A stretch of 64,000 nt of DNA from Methylobacter sp015476545. Its GTDB lineage: Bacteria > Pseudomonadota > Gammaproteobacteria > Methylococcales > Methylomonadaceae. Location: contig NZ_CP197401.1 of NCBI RefSeq assembly GCF_052162025.1, forward strand, positions 2,542,001 to 2,606,000. Direction: 5' to 3'. The position numbers and the translations under genes are program-made. The notes beneath the pieces are model-generated. The model was not told the origin of the DNA, made no database searches, and worked only from the letters and a program-made list of their open reading frames with translations. This document shows positions 1 to 10,756 of this stretch, piece by piece; positions within the stretch are counted from its first letter, which is position 1; every line of letters begins with the position of its first letter.

Positions 1-614
1 CGGGTATATTCGGTGTTATTGGTAACCACCATGCCGCCTTCCCCATAAGCGCCGAGATTTTTGCCGGGGTAAAAACTGAAGCAACCCATATCGCCTAGAC
101 TGCCTACGCGCCGCCCCTTGTATTCACTGCCGTGGGCTTGACAGGCATCCTCAATCACGATCAGGCCGTGTTGCCTGGCAATGTTCAGAATGGGGTCCAT
201 GTCCGCCGGATGACCATACAGGTGCACGGGAATGATAGCTTTGGTCCTGTCGGTGATTGCGCTTTCGATCGCATTCACATCTATCGTAAAGGTACGCGGA
301 TCGATGTCCACAAACACGGGCTTGGCGCCGGTATAGTGAATGGCCGCCACAGTCGCCACGAATGTGAATGGGACGGTTATCACCTCGTCGCCGGGACCAA
401 TCCCGGCCGCGAGAAGGGAAAGGTGCAAAGCGCTGGTTCCGGTGTTCACGCCGATCCCGTATTGAGCCTGACAAAAGGCGGAGAACTCCTCTTCAAACGC
501 TGCCACTTCGCTTCCCAGGGTAAACTGGTTGGTTTCCAATACCCCCTGAATGGCGGCGTTGACTTCATCCTTAATCCCGGCATACTGGGCTTTAAGGTCG
601 ACAAATGGAATCAT
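1..614 (-). CDS. DegT/DnrJ/EryC1/StrS aminotransferase (partial, runs off left edge)
   Basis: About 204 codons of the N-terminal half are visible; the C-terminus lies beyond base 1. The protein opens MIPFVDLKAQY, typical of PLP-dependent sugar aminotransferases of the DegT family. It shows the GTSALHLSLLAAGIGPGDEV substrate/PLP region (about residues 59-78), the VIEDACQAHG PLP-phosphate segment (about 153-162) and the PLP-lysine motif FYPGKNLGAYGEGG with Lys185. These enzymes transfer an amino group to a 3- or 4-keto nucleotide sugar. Its ATG overlaps the stop of the upstream dehydrogenase by 4 bp (ATGA), so the two are translationally coupled. With the neighbouring dehydrogenase and acetyltransferase it resembles the WbpB/WbpD/WbpE trio for UDP-2,3-diacetamido sugars. 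The exact sugar is inferred. Confidence 0.9.
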   Translation of the reverse strand, partial: MIPFVDLKAQYAGIKDEVNAAIQGVLETNQFTLGSEVAAFEEEFSAFCQAQYGIGVNTGTSALHLSLLAAGIGPGDEVITVPFTFVATVAAIHYTGAKPVFVDIDPRTFTIDVNAIESAITDRTKAIIPVHLYGHPADMDPILNIARQHGLIVIEDACQAHGSEYKGRRVGSLGDMGCFSFYPGKNLGAYGEGGMVVTNNTEYT

Positions 615-1654
615 GCTACTACCCTTCCTTGCCACATGGGCGTTCCGTTGATCTTGACGGCTCGGCCGCGCTCGTTCATCGAGCGGGTCGCCGCTTCAAT
701 TAATTCCACCACGCGCAAGCCCAAAGTGCCGTCAGTCAGTGGTACTTTGCCGTTTTCGATGCAGTCGACGAAATGCCCTCCTTCGACGAGTAAGGCCTCT
801 GTTGTGTCTAACTGTGGCGCCCACATGTCTCCGGTGCGATAGCCGACCCGCATTTGGTAGATTTTTTGAGGGTCATCAGTGAAGCTGACGCCCTTGTCGT
901 AAACCTTGATCTTTTCACTCGGCTCAAGATCATCGTAAGCGATCATCTTCTTGCTACCTCCGAGCAGGATCTGACGCACCTTCACCGGCGCCAGCCAGCT
1001 TACGTTGCTGTGCGCGATCATCCCTGAATTATAAAACAGCGAGATGTAGGCCAGATTCTCCGGCGTACCTGGAAAGTGATTGGTTCCGGCGACCGACACT
1101 TCCACCGGCTGTTCTCCGAGTAAATAATCAAGAATGGAAAAGTCATGCACGGCCAGGTCGGAGATTACGTTGACGTCGCGCTGAAACAAGCCGAGATTGA
1201 TCCGGGTCGAATCGTAGTAATAAACGTCGCCAAGATCTTCTCTCTGTATGATTTCCGCCATCTTGCGGATTGCTCCCGTGTAGATAAACGTATGATCAAC
1301 GATCAACACGCGCTTCCGCATCTCGGCTTCGTCGACCAGCTTGCGTGCCTGCAACGATGACTCTGTCATAGGCTTTTCTAGCCATAAATGCTTGCCGGCC
1401 TTCAGAGCGGCCATCCCCAGTTCGAAATGGGTACTGACTGGAGTCGCTACCGCAATGGCATCGATGGATAGGTCCTCAAGCAGGTCCTGAAAACGAGTTG
1501 TGGTTTTGACGCCCGGATAGCGTTTTTGAACGGTTTCGAGTCTTTTCTGATCCAGGTCTGCTACGCCGGCCACTGCAAGCCCCGGTGTTTCGGCGAAATT
1601 TCTCACCAGATTGGGCCCCCAGTAACCGTAACCGATAATACCTATTCTTAACAT
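611..1654 (-). CDS. Gfo/Idh/MocA family nucleotide-sugar dehydrogenase (WbpB/WlbA-like)
   Basis: This is a 347-residue NAD(P)-dependent oxidoreductase. The N-terminal Rossmann motif is GIIGYGYWGPNLVRNF (about residues 5-20). The family catalytic motif follows as LWLEKPMTES (about 89-98), and a C-terminal alpha/beta substrate domain comes after. The closest remembered relatives are WlbA/WbpB, which oxidise UDP-GlcNAc-derived uronic acid at C3 before transamination by a DegT enzyme; such an aminotransferase starts at its stop codon here. A clear Shine-Dalgarno (AAGGAGAG) precedes the ATG at 1654. The gene probably acts in the cytoplasm for O-antigen or exopolysaccharide precursor supply. Family is certain; the substrate is inferred from context. 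Confidence 0.9.
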   Translation of the reverse strand: MLRIGIIGYGYWGPNLVRNFAETPGLAVAGVADLDQKRLETVQKRYPGVKTTTRFQDLLEDLSIDAIAVATPVSTHFELGMAALKAGKHLWLEKPMTESSLQARKLVDEAEMRKRVLIVDHTFIYTGAIRKMAEIIQREDLGDVYYYDSTRINLGLFQRDVNVISDLAVHDFSILDYLLGEQPVEVSVAGTNHFPGTPENLAYISLFYNSGMIAHSNVSWLAPVKVRQILLGGSKKMIAYDDLEPSEKIKVYDKGVSFTDDPQKIYQMRVGYRTGDMWAPQLDTTEALLVEGGHFVDCIENGKVPLTDGTLGLRVVELIEAATRSMNERGRAVKINGTPMWQGRVVA

Positions 1655-1887
1655 GCCTGCTCTCCTTGTTGGATGGAAATAATTGCATTGCTTTCGGTAT
1701 TGCTAAAAGCTGACCAATTTGCTCAGCACCAACAAATCATTGAATCACTGATAAAGCCTGTGATTCGCAAACAGCCTTAATCTTATATTTTTAACTTGTA
1801 CCTCTCAGGGAAGAGCAGCCAGGCACTTTTCAATGCCGAGATGCAGTAATTGTTTATAGCGGCTGTCATAATCCCCATGGTCATGGC

Positions 1888-2394
1888 CTAGACCAGACTG
1901 GTCGCCGCCGCGTCGCCTTTATCTCGCACCCGTATATCCCCGACAACTCGGGCAGGAACGCCGGTGACGATCGCATAATCAGGCACATCGCGGGTTACCA
2001 CGGCGCCAGCGCCAATCAGGGCGCCCTCGCCTATCGTGATGCCGCAAAGAATGGTTGCATTGCTGCCGATCGACGCCCGAGTCTTAATATGGGTTTTGAC
2101 TACCTGCCAATCCTCCTCAGTCTGCAGGCCGCCATTCGAGTTAACAGCGCTTGGATACACATCATTGGTGAACATAACGCCATGGCCTATGAAAACACCG
2201 TCTTCGATGTCGACACCTTCGCAAATAAACGTGTGGCTGGATATTTTGCAGTGGGCTCCCACGGAAGCGCCTTTTTGTATCTCAACGAATGTACCGATCT
2301 TGGTATCTTCTCCAATCGTACAACCGTAGAGATTTACAAGCTCGGGGTGATATATAGCAACCCCCTCGCCTAAAACTACATTCTCTTTAATCAT
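1888..2394 (-). CDS. Left-handed beta-helix (hexapeptide) N-acetyltransferase, WbpD/WlbB-like
   Basis: The 168-residue protein is built almost entirely of imperfect hexapeptide repeats ([LIV]-G-x4), for example IGEDTKIGTFVEIQKGASVG and later ILCGITIGEGALIGAGAVVT, ending with the common VPDYAIVTGVPARVVG segment. It matches the length and plan of WbpD/WlbB enzymes, which acetylate the 3-amino group installed by a DegT aminotransferase. A good ribosome site (GAGGAAA) lies just before the ATG. It is separated from the dehydrogenase downstream by about 230 bp without an evident gene, so co-transcription is likely but not shown. Function as a sugar N-acetyltransferase is inferred from family and neighbours. 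Confidence 0.88.
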   Translation of the reverse strand: MIKENVVLGEGVAIYHPELVNLYGCTIGEDTKIGTFVEIQKGASVGAHCKISSHTFICEGVDIEDGVFIGHGVMFTNDVYPSAVNSNGGLQTEEDWQVVKTHIKTRASIGSNATILCGITIGEGALIGAGAVVTRDVPDYAIVTGVPARVVGDIRVRDKGDAAATSLV

Positions 2395-2673
2395 TCTTTT
2401 TCCTCTAAGTTAGCCTGTCTATCTACTGAAAATAACTTAAAGATGAGAACTGTCAGGTGTTGTTGATTATGTTTAACCTCTTAACCCGCACGCTCTCATA
2501 GAGATTAAGTTAATCAAACAAGACAACCATGAGTTAGGCCATCTAAATATTTTGCCGATATACTCTTACAGACAAGCTAATGCGCATAACAAGTTTGTTA
2601 GCGAGTCAATACACTATTACGTCTTTCCCAAGTATTTGGCTTAAAGCCCTGAATCGATTCTAGTGGCTTTACA

Positions 2674-3891
2674 TTACACGGCACCTCTGCACTTTAAGAC
2701 TACCTTGACGGTTCTTAATAAAATCTTTAGATCGAGTATTAGAGACCAATTCCGGATATACCGAATATCGAGCCTCACCGTATCATCCCATCCTGTCTTG
2801 CTCCGCCCTTGCACCTGCCAGAGTCCAGTGATTCCAGGCTTCATTTCCAATATTCGCCTCAGGTGCCAGGCCTGGTATTTCTCAGCCTCATAAGCAAGTG
2901 GCGGCCTCGGCCCTACTAGGCTCATATCGCCCCTGAACACATTAAAAAACTGCGGCAATTCATCAACACTGGTTTTTCGGATAAATTTTCCGACCTTAGT
3001 GATCCTGGGATCGGATTTAATTTTAAAAAACGGTTTTTCCACATCGCCCTGATTCACTTTTTCATGATCACCGTTGATCAGACTTCGGACATATTCACGA
3101 TGTATTTGATCATCCATATTCACATGCATGGATCGAAATTTATAGAATGTAAAAGGCTTTCCTTGCTTGCCCAAGCGCGTCTGCCTGAAAATGACAGGTC
3201 CCGGGGAAGTGGCTTTAATGGCTAGTGCCGTAATTAACATGACAGGCATAAAAATGAGCATGCCTGTAATCGAGCCTACGATATCGATACCTCTTTTTAA
3301 CAAGAATTTAAACCATAAAGTGCCTGTTGCTTTCTCCAGCTCGAAAGGGAAAGAGCTTGGGTGGATGCTTCCGTTTTTTGCCAGGCTCTCAAATATATGG
3401 TCAGGATAAGTTGATACGGTAGAAAAAAATTGTGGATTTTTATTTTCATAAAGCAGCTTGTCGCAGAGTTCTTTAGCGCCTCGCTCGTCCGTATCGGGCA
3501 GGAGCACGCCTATGGTTTTATGATTGACAAAGCCGCAAATATCAGTATTTCGTATTTTTTCCCGAACAATATCTAAAACCTTGTTCATATTAACGAATTG
3601 ATCGTCAATCTCTTTATCAAGCGTCAGCAATAGAATTGACAATGTGGATTTAGACCGTTGCGCCCGCTGCTTCTCAAGGCGCAGCTGCTCTATAAAATTA
3701 GCATCGTAAAAAAATTCATCGAAATTAGCCTGATAAAGGGCTGGATTATCGATTGGGTCGGGAAATGGCGCTGACTCTACAAATAAATCTTCGCTCTTCT
3801 TCATTTTCATCCCCATGCTAGCTGTCTGAGCAAAGTTTAAATAATTTATTCCTCTTAAATCCAGATGTTCAGGAATAATGACATGGAACAT
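2674..3891 (-). CDS. Bacterial sugar transferase with degenerate GGDEF-like N-terminal domain
   Basis: The C-terminal 210 residues are a classic polyprenyl-phosphate sugar-1-phosphate transferase: FKFLLKRGIDIVGSITGM and one membrane segment, the FRQTRLGKQGKPFTFYKFRS loop, DELPQFFNVFRGDMSLVGPRP, then PGITGLWQVQGR. These enzymes load the first sugar onto undecaprenyl phosphate. The first 180 residues are not the usual multi-pass membrane domain. Residues about 70-165 (LSILLLTLD, IVREKIRNTDICG, IGVLLPDTDERGAKELCDKL) resemble a GGDEF fold whose GGDEF signature is lost (NHKTIG at that place). The start is uncertain: methionines at residues 26, 28 and 30 are alternatives. It lies with sugar-nucleotide genes on the same strand. 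Confidence 0.88.
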   Translation of the reverse strand: MFHVIIPEHLDLRGINYLNFAQTASMGMKMKKSEDLFVESAPFPDPIDNPALYQANFDEFFYDANFIEQLRLEKQRAQRSKSTLSILLLTLDKEIDDQFVNMNKVLDIVREKIRNTDICGFVNHKTIGVLLPDTDERGAKELCDKLLYENKNPQFFSTVSTYPDHIFESLAKNGSIHPSSFPFELEKATGTLWFKFLLKRGIDIVGSITGMLIFMPVMLITALAIKATSPGPVIFRQTRLGKQGKPFTFYKFRSMHVNMDDQIHREYVRSLINGDHEKVNQGDVEKPFFKIKSDPRITKVGKFIRKTSVDELPQFFNVFRGDMSLVGPRPPLAYEAEKYQAWHLRRILEMKPGITGLWQVQGRSKTGWDDTVRLDIRYIRNWSLILDLKILLRTVKVVLKCRGAV

Positions 3892-4611
3892 TGCTCAAGA
3901 TACATATCGAATAAGTATGTATAAACTCCTAGTCTCTCTAATAATCCTCAATTGCTTTCGTTCCACATACTTTTTGCAAAATACATGCAACTACGACTTA
4001 AATCTTGATTTTGGGATCGCCTTCCCAATTAATTTTTACTGTTAGATATATCCATCGGTTACGACTTAAATACATGAACGTTGATAGGAAACCCACTCTG
4101 CTTAATGTATTTTGAGTACGCTACCCAAGGGTTACTGCTTCTTGCTGTTGGTCATCATATTCCTAGTTTTTGCCTAACATCACAACTTCGTACAACTACC
4201 TAAGTAGTAACGCATATTAGTATTTAGCAGTGCTCTAATGTAAGCTGCCGGTCAATTCACTTTGTTCAGGCGAAGGCCAAATGTTCCCTTTCTAACGAGG
4301 CATTCTCTATCGCTGACGGGCTCAGTCATGAGTTTTTACACAATTCGCGGCCGAACCGCACTTTCTCGAATAAAGCAGCTCGTCTTATGGCAGACCCGCA
4401 TAAACGCCATATATACTGCAATTAAAATATCTAAATTCCCGCTTAATCTGATAGAGGCTATTTGTAAAACTGCCACTGTCAGAATTGAGAGCGGTAAGAG
4501 CGCTGATAACACGATGGGTACGTAAACAATTAATCTACCCGGACAGCCAGCCGCTTTTTTTGCCCAGTCAGAAATAAGTAATCAAGAAAAAACATCAATT
4601 GACCATAAACA
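3892..4611. other. Intergenic region, no supported gene
   Basis: These 720 bp are AT-rich and separate the divergent polysaccharide and nuclease genes, so promoters for both must lie here. An 87-codon plus-strand open frame at 4262-4525 has no recognisable domain and no good ribosome site, and I do not call it. No repeat, tRNA or strong hairpin was noticed. Confidence 0.5.
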
Positions 4612-5676
4612 GTGAGCAATAAAATGAAAATCTCGATTGCTACGTTCAATGCAGAAAACCTTGTCACAGCAGATAAGCCAATTTATGAGGACTCCCACCC
4701 TCATTACAGCCAGGCTCAATACCGGAAGAAAACAGACTGGATAAGAAATCAGCTTTTGAGAATGAATGCCGACATTATCGGCTTTCAGGAAATCTTTGAG
4801 GAACAGGCGCTCAGGGATTGTTTAACAGGAACCCACATGGAAAACTGGCCTCTCTATGTAGCTAATCCTACAGGCAAAAATCCTGTGAATGCTATTGTAA
4901 GCAGATTCCCTATTGTTAAAACGGAGGTGATTGAGGATTTGCCGTTCGTTTTTGATTTCTTCGATGACAAGAAGATGACTGAGCCTTTGGACAGCACCCC
5001 GGTCAATATCCCTTTGAAAAGGTTTTCAAGAGGCGTTTTAAAGGCAGAAATCAAAATCAATGAAAATCTCCTGTTTTTAGTGGTTGTCCTGCACTTAAAA
5101 TCAAAAAGACCTCTATTGCCTGACGGCATTGACCGTGATACAGCGACTTATCCTGAACTGGCAAAAGGCAATGTGCGTTCTCTAATCAGAAGGGCAATTG
5201 AATCCTGCGGCGTCAGACAAATTTTGTCAGCTGAAATCGATCAAGACGAGACAAAACCGATTTTTATTTTAGGCGATTTAAACGATAACGACACCGCCGT
5301 GACCAATCAGGCCATCATTGGCGAAGACCCTTTCCATAAGCTTCCGAGAGAGGAAAGAGTAAAAAAATGGCAGCACGTCTTCCAAAACTGCAAGGACATC
5401 CAGGCACGCAAAAGCATTGAAAATTTTCATTATACCTACATTCACAACGGACATTATGAAAGCCTTGACAACCTATTTGCCAGCAATCATTTCGCCGACC
5501 TGAACGCCAGGAAAATAGGCCGGATAATTGATGTCCGCTTATATAACGACCACGTTATCGATGACAAAACGTCAATGGATAAAAAACCGGTCCACGTGAC
5601 AGACCATGGACAGGTTGTGGCCAATATCTACGTACCCGAACCAAACCCTCCAGCCCCGGCCACACCAAGTATATAG
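4612..5676 (+). CDS. Endonuclease/exonuclease/phosphatase family protein
   Basis: The 354-residue protein has the EEP (DNase I/APE1-like) fold signatures in order: IATFNAENLV at the N-terminus, ADIIGFQEI with the metal-binding glutamate (about residues 54-62), LLFLVVVLHLKSKRP, PIFILGDLNDNDTA with the DLND metal/catalytic motif (about 218-231), and VTDHGQVVANI near the C-terminus supplying the catalytic Asp-His. It has no signal peptide, so it is likely cytoplasmic. It could be a nuclease or phosphodiesterase; the substrate cannot be told from sequence. The GTG at 4612 and the ATG at 4624 are both possible starts, neither with a strong ribosome site. The neighbours give no pathway context. Confidence 0.85.
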   Translation: MSNKMKISIATFNAENLVTADKPIYEDSHPHYSQAQYRKKTDWIRNQLLRMNADIIGFQEIFEEQALRDCLTGTHMENWPLYVANPTGKNPVNAIVSRFPIVKTEVIEDLPFVFDFFDDKKMTEPLDSTPVNIPLKRFSRGVLKAEIKINENLLFLVVVLHLKSKRPLLPDGIDRDTATYPELAKGNVRSLIRRAIESCGVRQILSAEIDQDETKPIFILGDLNDNDTAVTNQAIIGEDPFHKLPREERVKKWQHVFQNCKDIQARKSIENFHYTYIHNGHYESLDNLFASNHFADLNARKIGRIIDVRLYNDHVIDDKTSMDKKPVHVTDHGQVVANIYVPEPNPPAPATPSI

Positions 5677-5689
5677 TTATGAAGAGACG

Positions 5690-5826
5690 ATGAAGCACGA
5701 ACTCGATTCATTGCTTGCAATCATTGCTGCTGAAGCTCGCAGGCATCCCGTTCTTTACAGCCTTGCGACAGAATGCCAATACTTTTACCCGAATAGTTTT
5801 TCGTGCTTATGCTTTAAAATGAGAAG

Positions 5827-5830
<4 letters not shown>
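5690..5830 (+). CDS. Possible 46-residue leader peptide ORF coupled to ABC exporter
   Basis: A short open frame starts at an ATG preceded by GAAGAGACG and ends in a TGA that overlaps the ABC transporter start (ATGA at 5827-5830). The peptide begins MKHELDSLLAIIAAEARR and is rich in Cys, Tyr and Phe toward its end. No domain is recognised. The only support is the coupled stop/start arrangement, and it may be chance. Confidence 0.25.
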
Positions 5831-7656
<1,826 letters not shown>

Positions 7657-7784
7657 TCATAGAAAGCTCATTAATGAAAATCCCTCTCTTTGCCCCATCT
7701 CTGCTATTTGACGCATTATCAAGCAAGGAAATATGGTGAAATCCATCTCATCAGTTCATTAATGCAACGGAATCGGTTCTGTTC

Positions 7785-7882
7785 ATGTAAATAAATCACA
7801 TATTGCCTGTGTAATTTTTCACAGATTCCAACGATCCATTTCTCCATACTATCTACAAAGTTCGATGTTCAACGGAACTCGA
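7785..7882 (+). promoter_or_regulatory. Cluster promoter module, copy 1 (CRP-like operators plus -10)
   Basis: This is one of three near-identical modules in the window. In the direction of unit 1 it reads: palindrome at 7786-7800, palindrome TGTGTAATTTTTCACA at 7808-7823, then TACTAT at 7847-7852 as a -10-like box, then a conserved GTTCGATGTTCAAC tract. The gap from the second palindrome to the -10 is the same in all copies. With a start site about 7 nt past the -10, the palindrome centre sits near -43, the class II CRP/FNR activation position. The next gene starts at 8489, leaving a leader of about 630 nt in which no other gene is seen. Confidence 0.65.
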
Positions 7883-8281
7883 TCACATGGGTAATTTGAA
7901 TGGTGTCGGTTGGGGTTGCATGGCTTGTCTTGTCGAAGCATCAGAACCATAGCCGTTCTGAAAGCCGGATTGGCCCCATAATAGTTTGTAAGGCTTATGA
8001 AGCATGCATATACATATTCGCATTGCACATGAATCATCTGTAGTTATCATATGCATTGATTATCAAGAAGAAGCCGAAGAAAACCATAGAATCACTCAAC
8101 GCATATAATCGGAAAAATTATTTTAATTCTGCGGCTTATGGCGATCTGAAAAATGCAGCGCAAGCCCAAGACAGAGCCTCAATAAGCATAAATAATTGAT
8201 AATTATAAAAATTTTAAATAAGCTCAACCATTAACTATCAGGTAAATAATAAAAATATTTATATATAAAATTAATGTCACT

Positions 8282-8302
8282 TGCCCAATACAGTATTGGG
8301 CA
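8282..8302. promoter_or_regulatory. 21-bp perfect palindrome, possible operator
   Basis: TGCCCAATAC and GTATTGGGCA form perfect 10-bp arms around a single A. It lies in AT-rich DNA 186 bp upstream of the secreted-protein gene at 8489. The symmetry and 1-nt centre suit a dimeric repressor site better than an RNA hairpin, since there is no loop and no T-run. No regulator gene is adjacent. Confidence 0.4.
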
Positions 8303-8488
8303 TAATTAAAACAATAAATTCCTTTATTTAAAGATAATTAAATAAACGATGTCTGAGGAAATCTAAAGTAAATTTTCGTACTAATTTTCAGGCGTCAACA
8401 AGGAGCGAAAATTTGATAGGGTAATTTTATTTAATGTTCTTTACCTAAAGGAAATACTGTTATTAACTCAAATCGATAATGGATAAAA

Positions 8489-9283
8489 ATGAAAAAATTT
8501 ACACGCACAAAAATTATCCTGGGCATTGCGGCATTGGCTTTCAATATTAATGCGGCCCAAGCCGATTCCATCAATGCAGAACCCAAGAAAGGCATATTGC
8601 CTGACAACTTCAAATCCATGATGCTTTTTATGGCAAACGGTTCTATTCCTCTCAGTGAAGCGGGCCCTGAACCCGAAGAAGTGGCCTGGGATTTTCAATA
8701 CAACATCATGCACCGTACCGATGCTGAAGTTGAAGAGGTCCGCCAAAAAGCGCTGGCCTTTTTCAAAGAGCAGTTTGGCATCGATGCCGAGAACGACCCA
8801 GGCATCTGGTTTCACCCTTACCGGGTCGAGAGAGCTTCCCATTATCGCGCTTATGTCATTTCCGGCGAGAAAATACCATCCTCCGGCTGGGAAGTACGCG
8901 ATGGCGGCTGGGAAGCGCGCGTGATCGATCCTAACGGCAAAGTTTTAGGCGGCCATCTGGCCGGCCATTTTGTGCCGCCCGGTACATTCTTTGTTGACGG
9001 CAACTACAACATCCTGACTGATCAATGTGAGAAGAATCATGGCAAGCACTGCGAAAAGAAACGGGAAATCACCATGTCCTACCGGTCGAAGGAGCCTATG
9101 ATACCGGCTGGTCCAAACATTCCAGGCATCATCACGTTCCCTATCATGTGCGAACTGGGAAGTGAAACCTTTGGAATAGGCGTCTCCGGCGGTTTCAGCC
9201 AGCCCACTTTAACCGACGAGGGCCAGACATTACAGTACAACGTGCGCAATGTGCTGACTTTCTCTGATAAAAACGGCAACTAG
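8489..9283 (+). CDS. Secreted protein of unknown function, first gene of cluster unit 1
   Basis: The 264-residue product starts with a clear Sec signal peptide (KKFTRTKIILGIAALAFN, then NAAQADS with cleavage likely after AQA). The mature part has no domain I recognise. It contains CEKNHGKHCEKK (a possible Cys pair near residues 180-190), a histidine/glycine-rich stretch LGGHLAGHFVPPGTFF, and a later Cys in IMCELGSETFG. It is expected in the periplasm or outside. It is transcribed from the shared cluster module at 7.8 kb and is followed, after a hairpin, by a P450 gene on the same strand, so a role in handling the cluster product outside the cytoplasm is a reasonable guess only. Confidence 0.75.
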   Translation: MKKFTRTKIILGIAALAFNINAAQADSINAEPKKGILPDNFKSMMLFMANGSIPLSEAGPEPEEVAWDFQYNIMHRTDAEVEEVRQKALAFFKEQFGIDAENDPGIWFHPYRVERASHYRAYVISGEKIPSSGWEVRDGGWEARVIDPNGKVLGGHLAGHFVPPGTFFVDGNYNILTDQCEKNHGKHCEKKREITMSYRSKEPMIPAGPNIPGIITFPIMCELGSETFGIGVSGGFSQPTLTDEGQTLQYNVRNVLTFSDKNGN

Positions 9284-9317
9284 ATTCACCTGAATCTAAT
9301 TTTAAGCGCTTACCCTG

Positions 9318-9360
9318 GCGCCTGGTAATCATTCGATGATGATCAGGCGCTCTCCCTTTT
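9318..9360 (+). terminator. Hairpin between secreted-protein gene and P450
   Basis: GCGCCTG at 9318-9324 pairs with CAGGCGC at 9344-9350, with an inner ATCATTCGATGAT hairpin, followed by TCTCCCTTTT. It could terminate or attenuate transcription between the two genes of unit 1. Confidence 0.5.
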
Positions 9361-9418
9361 AATTTAGGATTCGATTTGAAACCTGCCTTTATTTTCCCGT
9401 CATGTTAAGGAATTGATT

Positions 9419-10756
9419 ATGAATACCCCCAATGTGCGTTCCGTACAAAGGAACTCTGTGAGTTATCTTACGGAAATGTTTGGTTTTATAAATAATCCTT
9501 TGAATGGTTTTTTGCATTCCAAAAACAGATGGGGAGATATAGTGCCTCTGCCGCTGCCCGGCATGCGCGCCATTCAATTTTTCCATCCGGCGCATGTCAG
9601 CGCGGTACTCAATCTGCCCCGCAAAGACGCCACGACGGGTTCCATATCGGACATCATGGGCGATGGCCTGTTAACCAATAATGGCCCTGAGTGGAAAAAA
9701 CACCGCCGTCTCATTTCGCCTGCATTCGCGCCGCGCGTTATCGAAGGGTTTATCAGTACGATGGCCAGAATCACGCAGGACTGGATGGCTACGGTAACGC
9801 CTTCCGCCCATGACCTTAACATCAGCGCCTCCATGTTGAGTCTGACGCTTGATATTCTGATCAGCACGGTATTCGGTTCAAAAATTCCGGTGGACAGGAC
9901 TATCGTTGCTAAAGCGCTGGATGAGTACATGTATGAATTTTATCTGGATACCAGCAGCTGGCGGCGCTTGTTGCCCAAAGCTATCAGTACCCCTGGCAGA
10001 AAACGGCGCCAGCAGGCAATGCGCGAACTGGAGGGTATTGTCTATCAGGCCATAGCCAGACGCCGAGAAACCGAACCCGATAATGATCTGTTGTATCGCC
10101 TGCTGACCGCCGGCGATGAAAAAAGCGAGCGCCTCACCGACAAACAACTGCGCGATCATGTGCTGACCGCTATTCTGGCGGGCCATGAGACCACGGCATT
10201 AATGCTGAGTTATTCTTTATGGCTGTTGGCGCATAGACCGGATTTTCAGGATGAATTGCGGCAGGAATTGCTGGAAAAACTCGGCGGCCGCCATGCCGAT
10301 ATGGATGACATGCCCGCGCTGCAACGTCTGGATGCGGTCCTGAATGAAGCCATGCGCCTGTACCCGCCCGCCTATGTCGTTGCCAGAGAGGCTGAAAATG
10401 ATATGGAAATAGGCGGCTTTGCAGTCAAAAAAGGCGATCAGTTGCTGGCGCCGGCCTGGGTGATCCACCGTGACCCGCGCTGGTGGCAGGCGCCGGACGC
10501 CTTCAGGCCGGAGCGGTGGCTGAACGGCGAGACCGCGCACCTGCCGGCCAACGCCTTCTTCCCGTTCGGCGGCGGGCCGCGCCTGTGCGTGGGCAGTTAT
10601 TTTGCCAAATACGAAGGCATGGTCGTACTATCGCTCATTCTGCAGCATTTTGAAATCAGCCCTGTGCCGGGCTACAAGCTGGATCTGATCCCGAGCATCA
10701 CGCTGCGCGCCCGGGAAGGCATCCGGTTAAGCCTGAAACCCGTAAAACCTGACTGA
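9419..10756 (+). CDS. Cytochrome P450 monooxygenase 1
   Basis: The 445-residue P450 has an I-helix oxygen-activation motif AGHETTALM, the K-helix ExxR (NEAMRLYPP), a PERW region and the heme loop FPFGGGPRLCVG with ligand Cys390. It lacks a signal peptide or membrane anchor, as expected for a soluble bacterial P450 needing separate redox partners; none are encoded nearby. The ATG at 9419 is chosen over the TTG at 9413 because AAGGAA sits 8 nt upstream. Its stop is 3 bp from the stop of a convergent P450 of identical length, and 119 bp around the heme loop are identical in both genes. It probably hydroxylates or epoxidises a lipid-like intermediate of the cluster; the substrate is unknown. Confidence 0.95.
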   Translation: MNTPNVRSVQRNSVSYLTEMFGFINNPLNGFLHSKNRWGDIVPLPLPGMRAIQFFHPAHVSAVLNLPRKDATTGSISDIMGDGLLTNNGPEWKKHRRLISPAFAPRVIEGFISTMARITQDWMATVTPSAHDLNISASMLSLTLDILISTVFGSKIPVDRTIVAKALDEYMYEFYLDTSSWRRLLPKAISTPGRKRRQQAMRELEGIVYQAIARRRETEPDNDLLYRLLTAGDEKSERLTDKQLRDHVLTAILAGHETTALMLSYSLWLLAHRPDFQDELRQELLEKLGGRHADMDDMPALQRLDAVLNEAMRLYPPAYVVAREAENDMEIGGFAVKKGDQLLAPAWVIHRDPRWWQAPDAFRPERWLNGETAHLPANAFFPFGGGPRLCVGSYFAKYEGMVVLSLILQHFEISPVPGYKLDLIPSITLRAREGIRLSLKPVKPD

